Source: a virus
DNA: 45,636 nucleotides
Strand: one strand, 5' to 3'
IMG/VR virus record: IMGVR_UViG_3300022745_000053
Location: 1 to 45,636 of that record
The position numbers and the translations under genes are program-made. The notes beneath the pieces are model-generated. The model worked only from the letters and a program-made list of their open reading frames with translations. It made no database searches and had not been told where the DNA came from. Every line of letters begins with the position of its first letter. Position 1 is the first letter of the stretch. This document shows positions 15,913-23,349 of the stretch, piece after piece.

Positions 15913-16121
15913 AGCAAACCCCCCTGAATCACGTAGTTACGTTCCCGCTCATCGCGCAGCGTCACGTACCGCTGGTGCAAGCGGACTTGCATTGACTTAC
16001 GGGCCTTGGTCATCGTCTCAAAGTTGAGCAGCGAAGTGACCGTCGGCTCATCGAGTTGCCCAATCACCTGGTTCAATGTCTTCCAGTTCTTGAGCACCGC
16101 CATCATCTCATCCGTCGACAT
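15909..16121 (-). CDS. small helical protein, first gene after an internal promoter
   Basis: A 70-residue protein. The ATG at 16121 is chosen because GGGAG lies five bases upstream. Helical throughout (MMAVLKNWKTLNQVIGQL, then NFETMTKARKSMQV). It is the first gene behind the promoter at 16153-16180, so the small-protein block can be expressed separately from the replication genes. Function unknown. Confidence 0.65.
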   Translation of the reverse strand: MSTDEMMAVLKNWKTLNQVIGQLDEPTVTSLLNFETMTKARKSMQVRLHQRYVTLRDERERNYVIQGGLL

Positions 16122-16152
16122 TATGTCTCCCATTTGTTTAACAACAAAGTCA

Positions 16153-16180
16153 ATCCTACCCGACCCACAATCTTTGTCAA
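16153..16180 (-). promoter_or_regulatory. early promoter (internal), TTGACA-N16-TAGGAT
   Basis: On the minus strand TTGACA (16180-16175) is followed after 16 bases by TAGGAT (16158-16153). A start about seven bases on would give a leader of about 25 nt containing GGGAG and the ATG at 16121. The -10 box equals those at 23320 and 28175. The -35 box overlaps the 3' end of the helicase gene. Confidence 0.7.
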
Positions 16181-17583
16181 GCTCCCCGTGATGCCCGATA
16201 CTCTTTGATGGCATTTCGCAACGCCGCCTGCGTTTGAGCCTTCGAGTCGAGCGCCAATGCTTGTGCCTGGTCCAGGGTGTTGGCGCACAGGATGCGGTGA
16301 CAGATCACCGGCACCCCTTGCCCCTGGCGGCGAATCCGCGCATTGAACTGGTCATGCAGGTCCAGGCTCCAGGTCAGACCGTACCAGACCAACGTGTGCC
16401 CCTTGGATTGCAACCCGTCAACCCCATGGCCCATCGAGGCCGGATGACCGATCATCAACGGACAGTCTCCCGACTTCCATCGTGCCATGGCATCGTTGAG
16501 TGCCTTTTCGCTTTTGCACTCGGTCAGGTTGATGGGGCGCAGTGCAGCGAACTTCTGCATGATGCGCTCGGCATCGGACCGATAGGCGTAGCTCAACAGG
16601 ATCGGTTGACCCTGGCACTCTTCAATGATGTCCTCAAGAGCCTCAAGCTTGAGATCGTGGATCGCCTCCCACAAGGGCATCCCTGCAACGGGATACATGG
16701 CACCGTTGCTGAACTGGAGAAGCTTGTTCGTCAACGCGGCTTGATTGAACACCTCAATGTCGGTACCGGTGTCCAAGCGTAAGAAAAACTCCCGCTCCAT
16801 CGTGTCGTACATGGACCGCAGGTTGTCGGTCAACTCGCACTCGACATTGTTGATGATCATGTCGGGAAGCTTGTTGTAGTCCTCCGCGCTCATCTCGAGC
16901 GTCATGTCCCCGATCAACCCCTTGATGATGGATTCGGTGTCGTCGTACGCCACCTCGCGGTACGGACCGGCCTTCTTGTAGAACCGGGTCTTGAACGCGG
17001 TCTTGCTGGTGCCCAGACGCTTGCCTTCATCCAGGACAAGGAATTGCCCGTGAAGGTCCTGGTAGCCGTTTGATGCCGGCGTGCCAGTCAGCCCGGTGCG
17101 CCAGATGAAGTGGGGCAGGATCTTCTTGACCGACTTCACCCGCTCAGTGGCTGAGTTTTTCATCTTGGAGAGCTCATCCCAGACCAACCCGTTTGCTGGC
17201 AACGGTAGCGACTTGCTGATCCAATAAGTGTGCAGGCTCTCGGCAAGCCAGCCCAATACATCGTAGTTGACCAGATACACATCGGCAGGTCGCAGCAACG
17301 CTCGAGCACGCTGGTCCTTGGTACCGGTCACCAGGCTGAACCGCAGATGCTTGGTGTGCTCCCACTTCAAAGCCTCTTGCCGCCAGACCAGCCTGCACAC
17401 GCGGATCGGTGCCACGATGATCACCGCGCTTAGATGACCACAGCCGATCAGGTACGCGATGCTGGTCAACGTCACCACCGTCTTGCCCAGACCCATGTCC
17501 AGCCAGAGGGCCGAGTGGGGGTGTGTACATTGGAACTCGACCGCGCGCTGCTGGTAATCGTGCAGATCAGTCGCGGTTCTCAT
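16177..17583 (-). CDS. SNF2-like DEAD/DEAH-box helicase
   Basis: A 468-residue superfamily 2 ATPase: Walker [10 protein letters not shown] (residues 29-37), motif Ia IIVAPIRV, Walker B variant [10 protein letters not shown] (around 134-143, DE followed by LS instead of AH), motif [12 protein letters not shown], and motif [11 protein letters not shown] near residue 414. Phage homologues sit in replication operons and are thought to remodel DNA or help recombination and replication restart. It overlaps the methyltransferase stop by one base (TGATG). Confidence 0.88.
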   Translation of the reverse strand: MRTATDLHDYQQRAVEFQCTHPHSALWLDMGLGKTVVTLTSIAYLIGCGHLSAVIIVAPIRVCRLVWRQEALKWEHTKHLRFSLVTGTKDQRARALLRPADVYLVNYDVLGWLAESLHTYWISKSLPLPANGLVWDELSKMKNSATERVKSVKKILPHFIWRTGLTGTPASNGYQDLHGQFLVLDEGKRLGTSKTAFKTRFYKKAGPYREVAYDDTESIIKGLIGDMTLEMSAEDYNKLPDMIINNVECELTDNLRSMYDTMEREFFLRLDTGTDIEVFNQAALTNKLLQFSNGAMYPVAGMPLWEAIHDLKLEALEDIIEECQGQPILLSYAYRSDAERIMQKFAALRPINLTECKSEKALNDAMARWKSGDCPLMIGHPASMGHGVDGLQSKGHTLVWYGLTWSLDLHDQFNARIRRQGQGVPVICHRILCANTLDQAQALALDSKAQTQAALRNAIKEYRASRGA

Positions 17584-18377
17584 CAGATGTTGTCCCAGGC
17601 TTCGATGAACGCTTGCGCGACTTGCGGGACAATCGCGTTTCCGTAGGCGCGCAGGCGTCCCACGCGGGCGGGAGTCCCATGAGCCAACGGGAATGTGCCG
17701 GGTTCAACCGGCCTCCAGAATCCATCCCGGCAGTGGAGCCAGTCAGCAGCTCGCCAGTGGCCGTTAGTCGGGTTTGGCCGACCAGATTCGCCTGCCTCGG
17801 CAGTTGATCCAGGCGACTTCTTCCATCCGGGCGTTCCGTTGCCATCCCCGGAGTGTCCTTCCAATCTCTTGTCGATGGTGTGACCCACCCAGTAAAGTCG
17901 CTGTCGGATGTGTGGCGCACCGACGCCCGCAGCGCAAAGATCAGCCGCCCCGACGGTGTAGCCCGATGCTTCCAGGTCAGCTCGTACAAGGTCGATCCAC
18001 GCAAGGCCAAATTTGCTCGCAACTTGTTCTCCAAAGACGACTGGAGGCTGGCACTGCTCGATAAGCCAGTGGAACGCGGGCCACAGGTGCCGCTCGTCAG
18101 TAAACCCAGCACCTTTGCCTGCCGCGCTGAAAGGCTGGCATGGGTAGGAACCTGTCCATACCGGACGATCATCGGGCCATCCTGCGAGGCGCAGGGCGTA
18201 GCTCCATACTCCGACGCCGGCAAAGAAGTGGCATTGGGTGTAACCAGCCAACTCGGAAGGTCTGATATCTTCAATGGATCGTTCATCGACTACCCCTGGT
18301 GCAATGTGACCCGCCGCAATCAGGTTGCGCAGCGTCTGCGCAGCGAACGGGTCAATCTCGTTGTAATAAGCGGTCAT
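17583..18377 (-). CDS. C5-cytosine DNA methyltransferase
   Basis: A 264-residue enzyme that would methylate cytosine in double-stranded DNA using SAM. Motifs: FFAGVGVWS (SAM-binding motif I, residue 51 on), SYPCQPFS (motif IV, catalytic Cys80), GEQV (motif VI position, 116-119), [13 protein letters not shown] (motif VIII) and YGNAIVP (motif X, 245-251). [11 protein letters not shown], the usual motif II, lies before motif I, at residues 6-16. Motif VI lacks the usual Asn of ENV. No restriction enzyme is adjacent, so it most likely protects phage DNA from host restriction. Coupled to VRR-NUC by an ATGA overlap. Confidence 0.88.
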   Translation of the reverse strand: MTAYYNEIDPFAAQTLRNLIAAGHIAPGVVDERSIEDIRPSELAGYTQCHFFAGVGVWSYALRLAGWPDDRPVWTGSYPCQPFSAAGKGAGFTDERHLWPAFHWLIEQCQPPVVFGEQVASKFGLAWIDLVRADLEASGYTVGAADLCAAGVGAPHIRQRLYWVGHTIDKRLEGHSGDGNGTPGWKKSPGSTAEAGESGRPNPTNGHWRAADWLHCRDGFWRPVEPGTFPLAHGTPARVGRLRAYGNAIVPQVAQAFIEAWDNI

Positions 18378-18661
18378 TGTTGCTCCCCGGCATACCGGTC
18401 AACAACCTCATAACCGTCCAGCACGTTGTCCACCACATGGACCTCACAGCCGTGTGCAATCAATCGGGTGTGCTCGCGCTCCTGTGCCGGCGTGACTCGA
18501 CCACCCTCGCGTTTGAACTCGATGAAGAACACCCGACCCAGTGGTGCGACGAACATCCGATCAGGCACACCCATCCTCGCAGGACTGGTGAACTTGTACG
18601 CCAGGATATTCTTGGACCGTGCGTACTGACACACCTTGTCTTCGATCTGCTTCTCAAGCAT
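18374..18661 (-). CDS. VRR-NUC domain nuclease
   Basis: A 95-residue stand-alone VRR-NUC protein of the PD-(D/E)xK superfamily. GVPDRMFV (Asp34) and FFIEFKREGG (Glu48, Lys50) form the active site, followed by RVTPAQEREH. Stand-alone phage members are reported as nucleases acting on branched DNA, so Holliday-junction or fork resolution during replication or packaging is a reasonable inference. The start overlaps the preceding gene by eight bases. Confidence 0.88.
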   Translation of the reverse strand: MLEKQIEDKVCQYARSKNILAYKFTSPARMGVPDRMFVAPLGRVFFIEFKREGGRVTPAQEREHTRLIAHGCEVHVVDNVLDGYEVVDRYAGEQQ

Positions 18662-18848
18662 GGCGCTTCACCACCAACTCGCGCCACTGACGCAGAAGTG
18701 CAATGCGATCCTCTTCGACCATCGTGCAGTGCTCCCGCAGATCCCCGAGTTCGCGTTCCAATTGCGCCATGCGTTTGCTCGCCTCGATGGCAAACTTCAC
18801 CAGGCTATCGCGCTCCCACGTATCGAACGTCACATGAGACTCAGACAT
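18654..18848 (-). CDS. small coiled-coil protein
   Basis: A 64-residue, almost wholly helical protein with heptad-like spacing (ASKRMAQLERELGDLREHC). Its start overlaps the polymerase 3' end by 19 bases and its stop overlaps the nuclease start. It could be a dimerising accessory factor for replication; no family recognised. Confidence 0.6.
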   Translation of the reverse strand: MSESHVTFDTWERDSLVKFAIEASKRMAQLERELGDLREHCTMVEEDRIALLRQWRELVVKRHA

Positions 18849-20656
18849 AGTTTCTCCACTTCCTTGATGTAGTACTCATAGTCAATCGGCAGAGCTGCAT
18901 CGCGGATGTCGTTGCAGCAGCAGACCGTCCAGCCACTCTCCACCCCAACCCTGCGCACCTTCGTCGGGGTCTTTGCCAGGGGTGGCATCACCTTAACCAA
19001 CTGCACACCCCCCTTGCTCACGTAGTACCGCTGAGTGTTTTCGAGCGTATGGTCCTGCCCGTCGACCACGCCGACCAAACGGTGACCCCGAGTCACCTTC
19101 ACGCGGCCCATGAAGTCCATGCGATCCGGCCAATTCATAATCGTGTCGCGGATCGGCAGACCTTGAACGATGACCTTCTCAGCGACCTTGGGGACCACCA
19201 GTGCCGAATGGTTCTGGTTCCAATCAAGATCGTACTCATACGCTCCGATGCGTTTGACCTTGCCATCAATGTCGACTGCCAAGTAACTGTTCACATCGCG
19301 GATCGCCATCTTCTGGTACATGACCCGCTCAAGGTGCAGACGGGTCAGTGCTTCCCACTCGGTCAGCACCGGATCAATGTCCAGATGAGCGCGTTTCCAG
19401 ATCGACACACCGTCGGTGTTGCACTGAATGATCTGGACCCCGTCAATCGAAGCCAGGCGCTCCACCAGCATCGCGATCATCATCTGCCCACCAATGGTGA
19501 TCTTCATGGTGAACAGAGGATCGTAGAAGATGCTGAACTGGTCACCCGATGCCCCGTAGACACCGTTGAGTGCAAGCTTCAGCATCGCGTTCTGCGCGGT
19601 GCCCTTCTTGTACGACACACGCTGCTCACGCAGACGCCGGTACACATGAACGAACGTCGGACCCAAGTGCTCGGGGTAGTAGCCCTGCTCGATGGCAATC
19701 GACGGGTACAGGGATGTGACATCAATGTCGACGATGTGGTGCTGATCGTCGGACTCGAAATAGCGGTTCTCGACCGATGCGTGGATGCCCCCGGTGCCGA
19801 ACACAAAATGAAGCCCGCCAACGGTGGCAGTCAGATCGTTGAACACACCCTTCGTCTCACTGATGACCTGGGTCGACAACCAGTCGCGCACCCGACGGAA
19901 CTCGGGATGTTGGAACTCAACGAACGAAGGGATACAGTCGGCCAGGCGGATCGCCTGACGCCGGGTCTGGCGCGGCCTGCGACCCTCGCGACTGTACTCA
20001 TAGCACTGCACGCCGGCACGCTCGAGCTCCTGCTGGAAGATGTCCTTACCGATCTTCACATCGCTCGCGTTCATGAAGTCCCGGTCATGCTCACGGGTCA
20101 ACTGCTCGCGGAACGCGATCTTCTCGAGGCTTTTGACATAGAACGCTTGAGTGGCAAGCACATCGTGTGCGTTGTACTCCTTGAGCACTCGCATCTGGTC
20201 CTGGGTCAATACCGTGCCGGGTGGAAACGGCAAGTCGGACACGTTGTCCAAGCGCATATTGAACTCAAGCACCTTGAGTCCGGTGGCACGCGCCTTGTTG
20301 TCGAAATGGTGGATCTTGTACAGATCGATCTGCTCGACGTAGCGGTCGGACGGGTAGACCAGATGACCGAACCGCGTCTCGTCCTGGAAGATCGCCTGCG
20401 CCTTGTCATAGCACTCTTTGGCTGTGACCTTGGCGCGCTGGGTGAACAGGTGCAGGATCGGGTAGTCGAACCCCAGGTTATTAAACCCAACCATGCGGCA
20501 CTGGCTTTCCTTCATCCACATCAGCCAGTTGCGGATCTCCTCGCAATCATCGCGCCAGTCGCTGACTTCGAACGCCCAGGTGATGGGCGCGTCTGCGACA
20601 CACGCAGAGATGATGAAGACGTTGGGATACGTCTCCAAGTCATAGATGATATCCAC
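18830..20656 (-). CDS. family B DNA polymerase
   Basis: A 608-residue polymerase, starting at a GTG behind AGGGG. The exonuclease domain has YDLET (Exo I, Asp6/Glu8), GFNNLGFDYP (Exo II, Asp64) and YNAHD (Exo III, Asp165). The polymerase domain has motif A DVTSLYPSI (312-320), motif B KLALNGVYG (360-368) and motif C CNTDGVS with Asp415; the usual DTD is NTD, keeping the second, catalytic Asp. The length resembles short phage PolB enzymes, but no terminal protein is recognised. Proofreading appears intact. Confidence 0.92.
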   Translation of the reverse strand: MDIIYDLETYPNVFIISACVADAPITWAFEVSDWRDDCEEIRNWLMWMKESQCRMVGFNNLGFDYPILHLFTQRAKVTAKECYDKAQAIFQDETRFGHLVYPSDRYVEQIDLYKIHHFDNKARATGLKVLEFNMRLDNVSDLPFPPGTVLTQDQMRVLKEYNAHDVLATQAFYVKSLEKIAFREQLTREHDRDFMNASDVKIGKDIFQQELERAGVQCYEYSREGRRPRQTRRQAIRLADCIPSFVEFQHPEFRRVRDWLSTQVISETKGVFNDLTATVGGLHFVFGTGGIHASVENRYFESDDQHHIVDIDVTSLYPSIAIEQGYYPEHLGPTFVHVYRRLREQRVSYKKGTAQNAMLKLALNGVYGASGDQFSIFYDPLFTMKITIGGQMMIAMLVERLASIDGVQIIQCNTDGVSIWKRAHLDIDPVLTEWEALTRLHLERVMYQKMAIRDVNSYLAVDIDGKVKRIGAYEYDLDWNQNHSALVVPKVAEKVIVQGLPIRDTIMNWPDRMDFMGRVKVTRGHRLVGVVDGQDHTLENTQRYYVSKGGVQLVKVMPPLAKTPTKVRRVGVESGWTVCCCNDIRDAALPIDYEYYIKEVEKLCLSLM

Positions 20657-20752
20657 GCTTTCCCCTGAGAAAAAAGGCTGGGGCGTCCGTATGTGGATCG
20701 ATTAAGTCCGTGCCACCCGCAACGGACCCCCATGAACGTGCTACAGGGGAGA

Positions 20753-21406
20753 CTACTGGTTCGCGCCGAAAAAGCTCGGCAGGCCGGGGATGCCGGGAGC
20801 CTGCGGAGTATGGGTGGCCGGTCCTTGGACAGCACCGAACATCCCCGACGCATCCGGGACCGACTCACCGAACGGCTCATCGTCACCGGCAAACTGGACC
20901 GCGATCAGCTCGCACCGGATGGCGCGACCATGCGTGTTGTCCTGCGCCCAAGGCTGTACCGCAGCGTTGACGCGACAACCCCCGTAGAGACGGCGCGCAG
21001 CGGCTTGCACGGCCATCGAATTGGCGGGATCAATCACTTTCCCATCGGCACCAATGATCTGGGGCATCCGGGTGGAGATCGCAGTGATGTACATATGACC
21101 ATTGTAGCCCGCATAGGGTTGGAAAGTCTTCTTGTCGACCTTCTCGTTGCCGCTACCAAAGCAGCGGTTCTTGCGGTCACCCTGGACCATCTGGAGCACC
21201 GCGTTGGCGTGCTCTTTCCACTTGTCGGTGGCGACCTTCTGCACGGCCAGCATGAACTGCTGGAGCGACTGGTGGTCGGGAGGAACGATGAGGTCGGCAC
21301 TCCAGGTGACGCGCTTGTCACCCTTCGCATTGATCTGCGTCTGCGGCTCGATCAGGTGGGGGAACGAGAGACGGGCGTTCGAGATGTAGAGAATTTCAGC
21401 AGCCAT
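20753..21406 (-). CDS. single-stranded DNA-binding protein (gp2.5/DUF2815-like)
   Basis: A 217-residue protein. The ATG at 21406 follows a strong AAGGAG. ISNARLSFPHLIEPQ, an OB-like beta core and GYNGHMYITAISTRMPQI are typical of the DUF2815/T7 gp2.5 SSB family, as is the acidic middle (FAGDDEPFGES) followed by a Pro/Gly-rich end closing on FFGANQ. It would coat single-stranded DNA and interact with PolB and helicase. Its position between the DUF2800 nuclease and PolB supports this. Confidence 0.85.
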   Translation of the reverse strand: MAAEILYISNARLSFPHLIEPQTQINAKGDKRVTWSADLIVPPDHQSLQQFMLAVQKVATDKWKEHANAVLQMVQGDRKNRCFGSGNEKVDKKTFQPYAGYNGHMYITAISTRMPQIIGADGKVIDPANSMAVQAAARRLYGGCRVNAAVQPWAQDNTHGRAIRCELIAVQFAGDDEPFGESVPDASGMFGAVQGPATHTPQAPGIPGLPSFFGANQ

Positions 21407-21417
21407 TTCAAAACTCC

Positions 21418-22692
21418 TTATTGCAACCAAGAGGGAACATCAGAGGGGACATCAACAGGGGTGTCGACCGGTGCGAACATCGGAGACACATTGAATACTA
21501 CAGGCTCGCGCGGGTCCGAGGCAGGGGCGACTGTGAGTTTTCCGTCACTCTTGGCAACGTACTCACCTTGCAGGGTTTTGAGTTGACGCTCGGACAACCG
21601 ACGCGCCTCCTCGACACCACCGACCTTCTTCGTCCAGGTGACCTTCTCAGCCTTCGCGGGACTGATCAATTTGGTTTCCCAGATGGCGCTCTTGGGCAAG
21701 CCCATGTGTTGAAGCTTGATCGCCATCTGATCCTCGGGCAGCGCCCAGGACCGCGATCCGCGCCCGCGCACGACCTTCAGTCCTTCGATGGTCTTGCCGT
21801 CCTTCATGCGGCGCAGTGCTTCCTGTTCGACCGCCTCGAGCATCGAGCGCAGCAGTGGTGCCGACTCGACGATCTCACGGATCTTGTCGTCGGAGAGCTC
21901 GGTCGGTTCCGTGTTCGCGGCCTGCTTGGCGACTTGCAGGTCATCGAACGCGATACCTGCACGCTCGAGTTGATCGTTCGCCAGAGCTGCGCAGGCACCC
22001 TTGTGCTTGCAGTACTTGCACTGGAGCTCACCCGGGATGAGCGGGGCGTTGGGATCGTCGGTCGCAGATGCCTCTTTGCGAAGCTTCGCACCCAGGCGCA
22101 CTACGTCCATCAGCGGCATGGTCCAGGTGGTGATCGGGTTGCCACCGAACATCGCAAGCTTGGGTTGGATGATGGTCATGCGGACCTCATCGCGACCCCC
22201 ATAACTGCCACCCAGGCTCGACAGAACGCCAAGCGCGTACTGCTCAAGCTGCTCGCGCCCGGAGTCCGTCACCGGGGCGATGCCGTCCTTGTAGTCGATG
22301 ATCTCGATGTACGTCTTCGCCCAGATCGTAACGTCCGCAGTCCCACGCATGTCGGCACGGCCCACCAGGTACTGGGGGTCCACCCGCGTCTCCGCCAACA
22401 CGGCATCGCCGGGATTGGCAGTGATGTAGTCGAGCGCCACCTGGACCCGCTTGGCACGCTCGGCGTCGACCACGAACGTGCCTTCGCGGTCCTCGAGCGT
22501 TTGACCCACGTACTCACCGGCCATCTTCAGGTCGGTGATGCAGTGCTCCAACAGCGTGTGGCTGTGGGTGCCGTCGATGGCAGCGGGACTGGTGCTGGCG
22601 TCCGACGGGTAGCGCGCCTCCTCGCGCACCGACCCCGGACACCGGGACCAGCGGTGCCGCGCCGACGGCGACAGGCTGGAGTGGGTGCTCAT
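21418..22692 (-). CDS. DUF2800-type RecB/Cas4-like nuclease
   Basis: A 424-residue protein with SPSARHRWSRCPGS at the start, GTADVTIW (Asp120) and EIIDYKDG (Asp133, Lys135) forming a PD-(D/E)xK site, and CKYCKHKGAC. Cys18 plus Cys225, Cys228 and Cys234 reproduce the four-Cys iron-sulfur arrangement of Cas4/AddB-type nucleases. The C-terminal ~180 residues are helical with a Pro/Val-rich tail. An exonuclease role in recombination or end processing is likely. ATGA overlap with the upstream gene; SSB starts 11 bases downstream. Confidence 0.85.
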   Translation of the reverse strand: MSTHSSLSPSARHRWSRCPGSVREEARYPSDASTSPAAIDGTHSHTLLEHCITDLKMAGEYVGQTLEDREGTFVVDAERAKRVQVALDYITANPGDAVLAETRVDPQYLVGRADMRGTADVTIWAKTYIEIIDYKDGIAPVTDSGREQLEQYALGVLSSLGGSYGGRDEVRMTIIQPKLAMFGGNPITTWTMPLMDVVRLGAKLRKEASATDDPNAPLIPGELQCKYCKHKGACAALANDQLERAGIAFDDLQVAKQAANTEPTELSDDKIREIVESAPLLRSMLEAVEQEALRRMKDGKTIEGLKVVRGRGSRSWALPEDQMAIKLQHMGLPKSAIWETKLISPAKAEKVTWTKKVGGVEEARRLSERQLKTLQGEYVAKSDGKLTVAPASDPREPVVFNVSPMFAPVDTPVDVPSDVPSWLQ

Positions 22693-23138
22693 TTCAGAGC
22701 CTCCACACCCTTGTGCAGTGCGGCGTAGTGCTCCGGGCGCACATCGTTGATGTTCTGGTAGCCCAGCGAGGCCAGCACACCCTGAATCTGCGCACCCTTG
22801 ATCGGCCCCATGGCTTTGTAGGACTCCATGACGTACGATAGCAACCCCTTGCCGTCGCTGAAGGGGGCAGACTCAGAAGGGGATGCCGCAGCACTCGAGA
22901 CAGCCGCAGGCGGGGTAACCGGGGCAGCAGGGACGGGGGCAGGGGCAACGGGGCTGGGCGCAACGAAAGGGGCGGGGGCCGGCACCACCGGGGTGGCAAG
23001 AACCGGGGCGGCAACGGGGACAGCAACGGGAGCGGCAACGGGTGCCGGTGCGGGGTTGTACTGCGGTGCTTTGGCGATCTGGGCTACAAGGGCTTCGAGG
23101 GCGTCGGCAATTCGGGAAAACTCATGTTCCATGCTCAT
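22689..23138 (-). CDS. protein with Pro/Ala linker and small C-terminal domain
   Basis: A 149-residue protein in three parts: a short helix (RIADALEALVAQIAKA), a ~70-residue low-complexity Pro/Ala/Val linker, and a conserved-looking C-terminal domain (YVMESYKAMGPIKGAQIQGV, then GYQNINDVRPEHY). This layout suggests a tether between two partners in the replication complex. No family name can be given. An AAGGAG lies upstream; starts at 23138 or 23132 are both possible. Confidence 0.65.
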   Translation of the reverse strand: MSMEHEFSRIADALEALVAQIAKAPQYNPAPAPVAAPVAVPVAAPVLATPVVPAPAPFVAPSPVAPAPVPAAPVTPPAAVSSAAASPSESAPFSDGKGLLSYVMESYKAMGPIKGAQIQGVLASLGYQNINDVRPEHYAALHKGVEALK

Positions 23139-23296
23139 TTCTGACTACTCCTTGCGTTGGATTTTAGGAAAGACTCCACCAATGAACGCAGGACATCGGA
23201 GGGTCGGCCAAACCGCTGTGCCACCTGGACGAACTTCTTGTGGGTGTCCGGGTGAACACGGGTGGAAAGGTGCTTCGTGAGGTTGTGGTCTTTCAT
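23135..23296 (-). CDS. ribbon-helix-helix DNA-binding protein
   Basis: A 53-residue protein, first gene of the leftward replication operon. LSTRVHPDTHKKFVQVAQ and RPSDVLRSLVESFLK fit the ribbon-helix-helix fold: one strand then two helices, as in Arc/CopG/ParD-type regulators that bind DNA as dimers. It starts 17 bases from the predicted transcription start of the divergent promoter at 23313-23348, a typical place for an autoregulator. The stop overlaps the next ATG (ATGA). Confidence 0.75.
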   Translation of the reverse strand: MKDHNLTKHLSTRVHPDTHKKFVQVAQRFGRPSDVLRSLVESFLKSNARSSQK

Positions 23297-23312
23297 CGTG
23301 TGTTCCAAATGT

Positions 23313-23342
23313 TTGACAAATCCTAGTCGCGCTTTGTAGACT
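23313..23342 (+). promoter_or_regulatory. rightward early promoter, TTGACA-N18-TAGACT
   Basis: TTGACA (23313-23318), 18 bases, TAGACT (23337-23342). A start about seven bases further falls at or next to the ATG at 23350, and there is no Shine-Dalgarno, so the primase mRNA may be leaderless. It overlaps the leftward promoter on the opposite strand. Confidence 0.55.
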
Positions 23343-23348
23343 TGTCAA
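23320..23348 (-). promoter_or_regulatory. leftward early promoter, TTGACA-N17-TAGGAT
   Basis: On the minus strand TTGACA (23348-23343), 17 bases, TAGGAT (23325-23320). The predicted start lies about 17 bases before the RHH gene. It has the same boxes as the promoter at 16153-16180. Confidence 0.75.
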
Positions 23349-23349
23349 C

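Larger units (their letters stand above)
23313..23348. promoter_or_regulatory. inverted repeat joining two overlapping promoters, operator candidate
   Basis: TTGACAA (23313-23319) and TTGTCAA (23342-23348) are perfect inverted arms 22 bases apart. Each arm holds the -35 box of one promoter and lies near the start site of the other. One polymerase or one repressor here would exclude the opposite promoter. Confidence 0.55.

Noticed and set aside
14953-15927. A 324-codon plus-strand reading
   Set aside because: It runs antisense to a chain of small, overlapping minus-strand genes with good ribosome sites, and the product looks like no protein family.
17583-18661. A restriction-modification pair formed by VRR-NUC and the methyltransferase
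   Set aside because: VRR-NUC proteins of this size are structure-specific nucleases in phage replication operons; no target-recognition domain is present.
19049-20668. A 539-codon plus-strand reading opposite PolB
   Set aside because: The opposite strand encodes a polymerase with all motifs; this is a GC-driven shadow.
21421-22728. A 435-codon plus-strand reading
   Set aside because: Shadow of the DUF2800 nuclease gene; Arg/His/Leu-rich composition typical of antisense frames.
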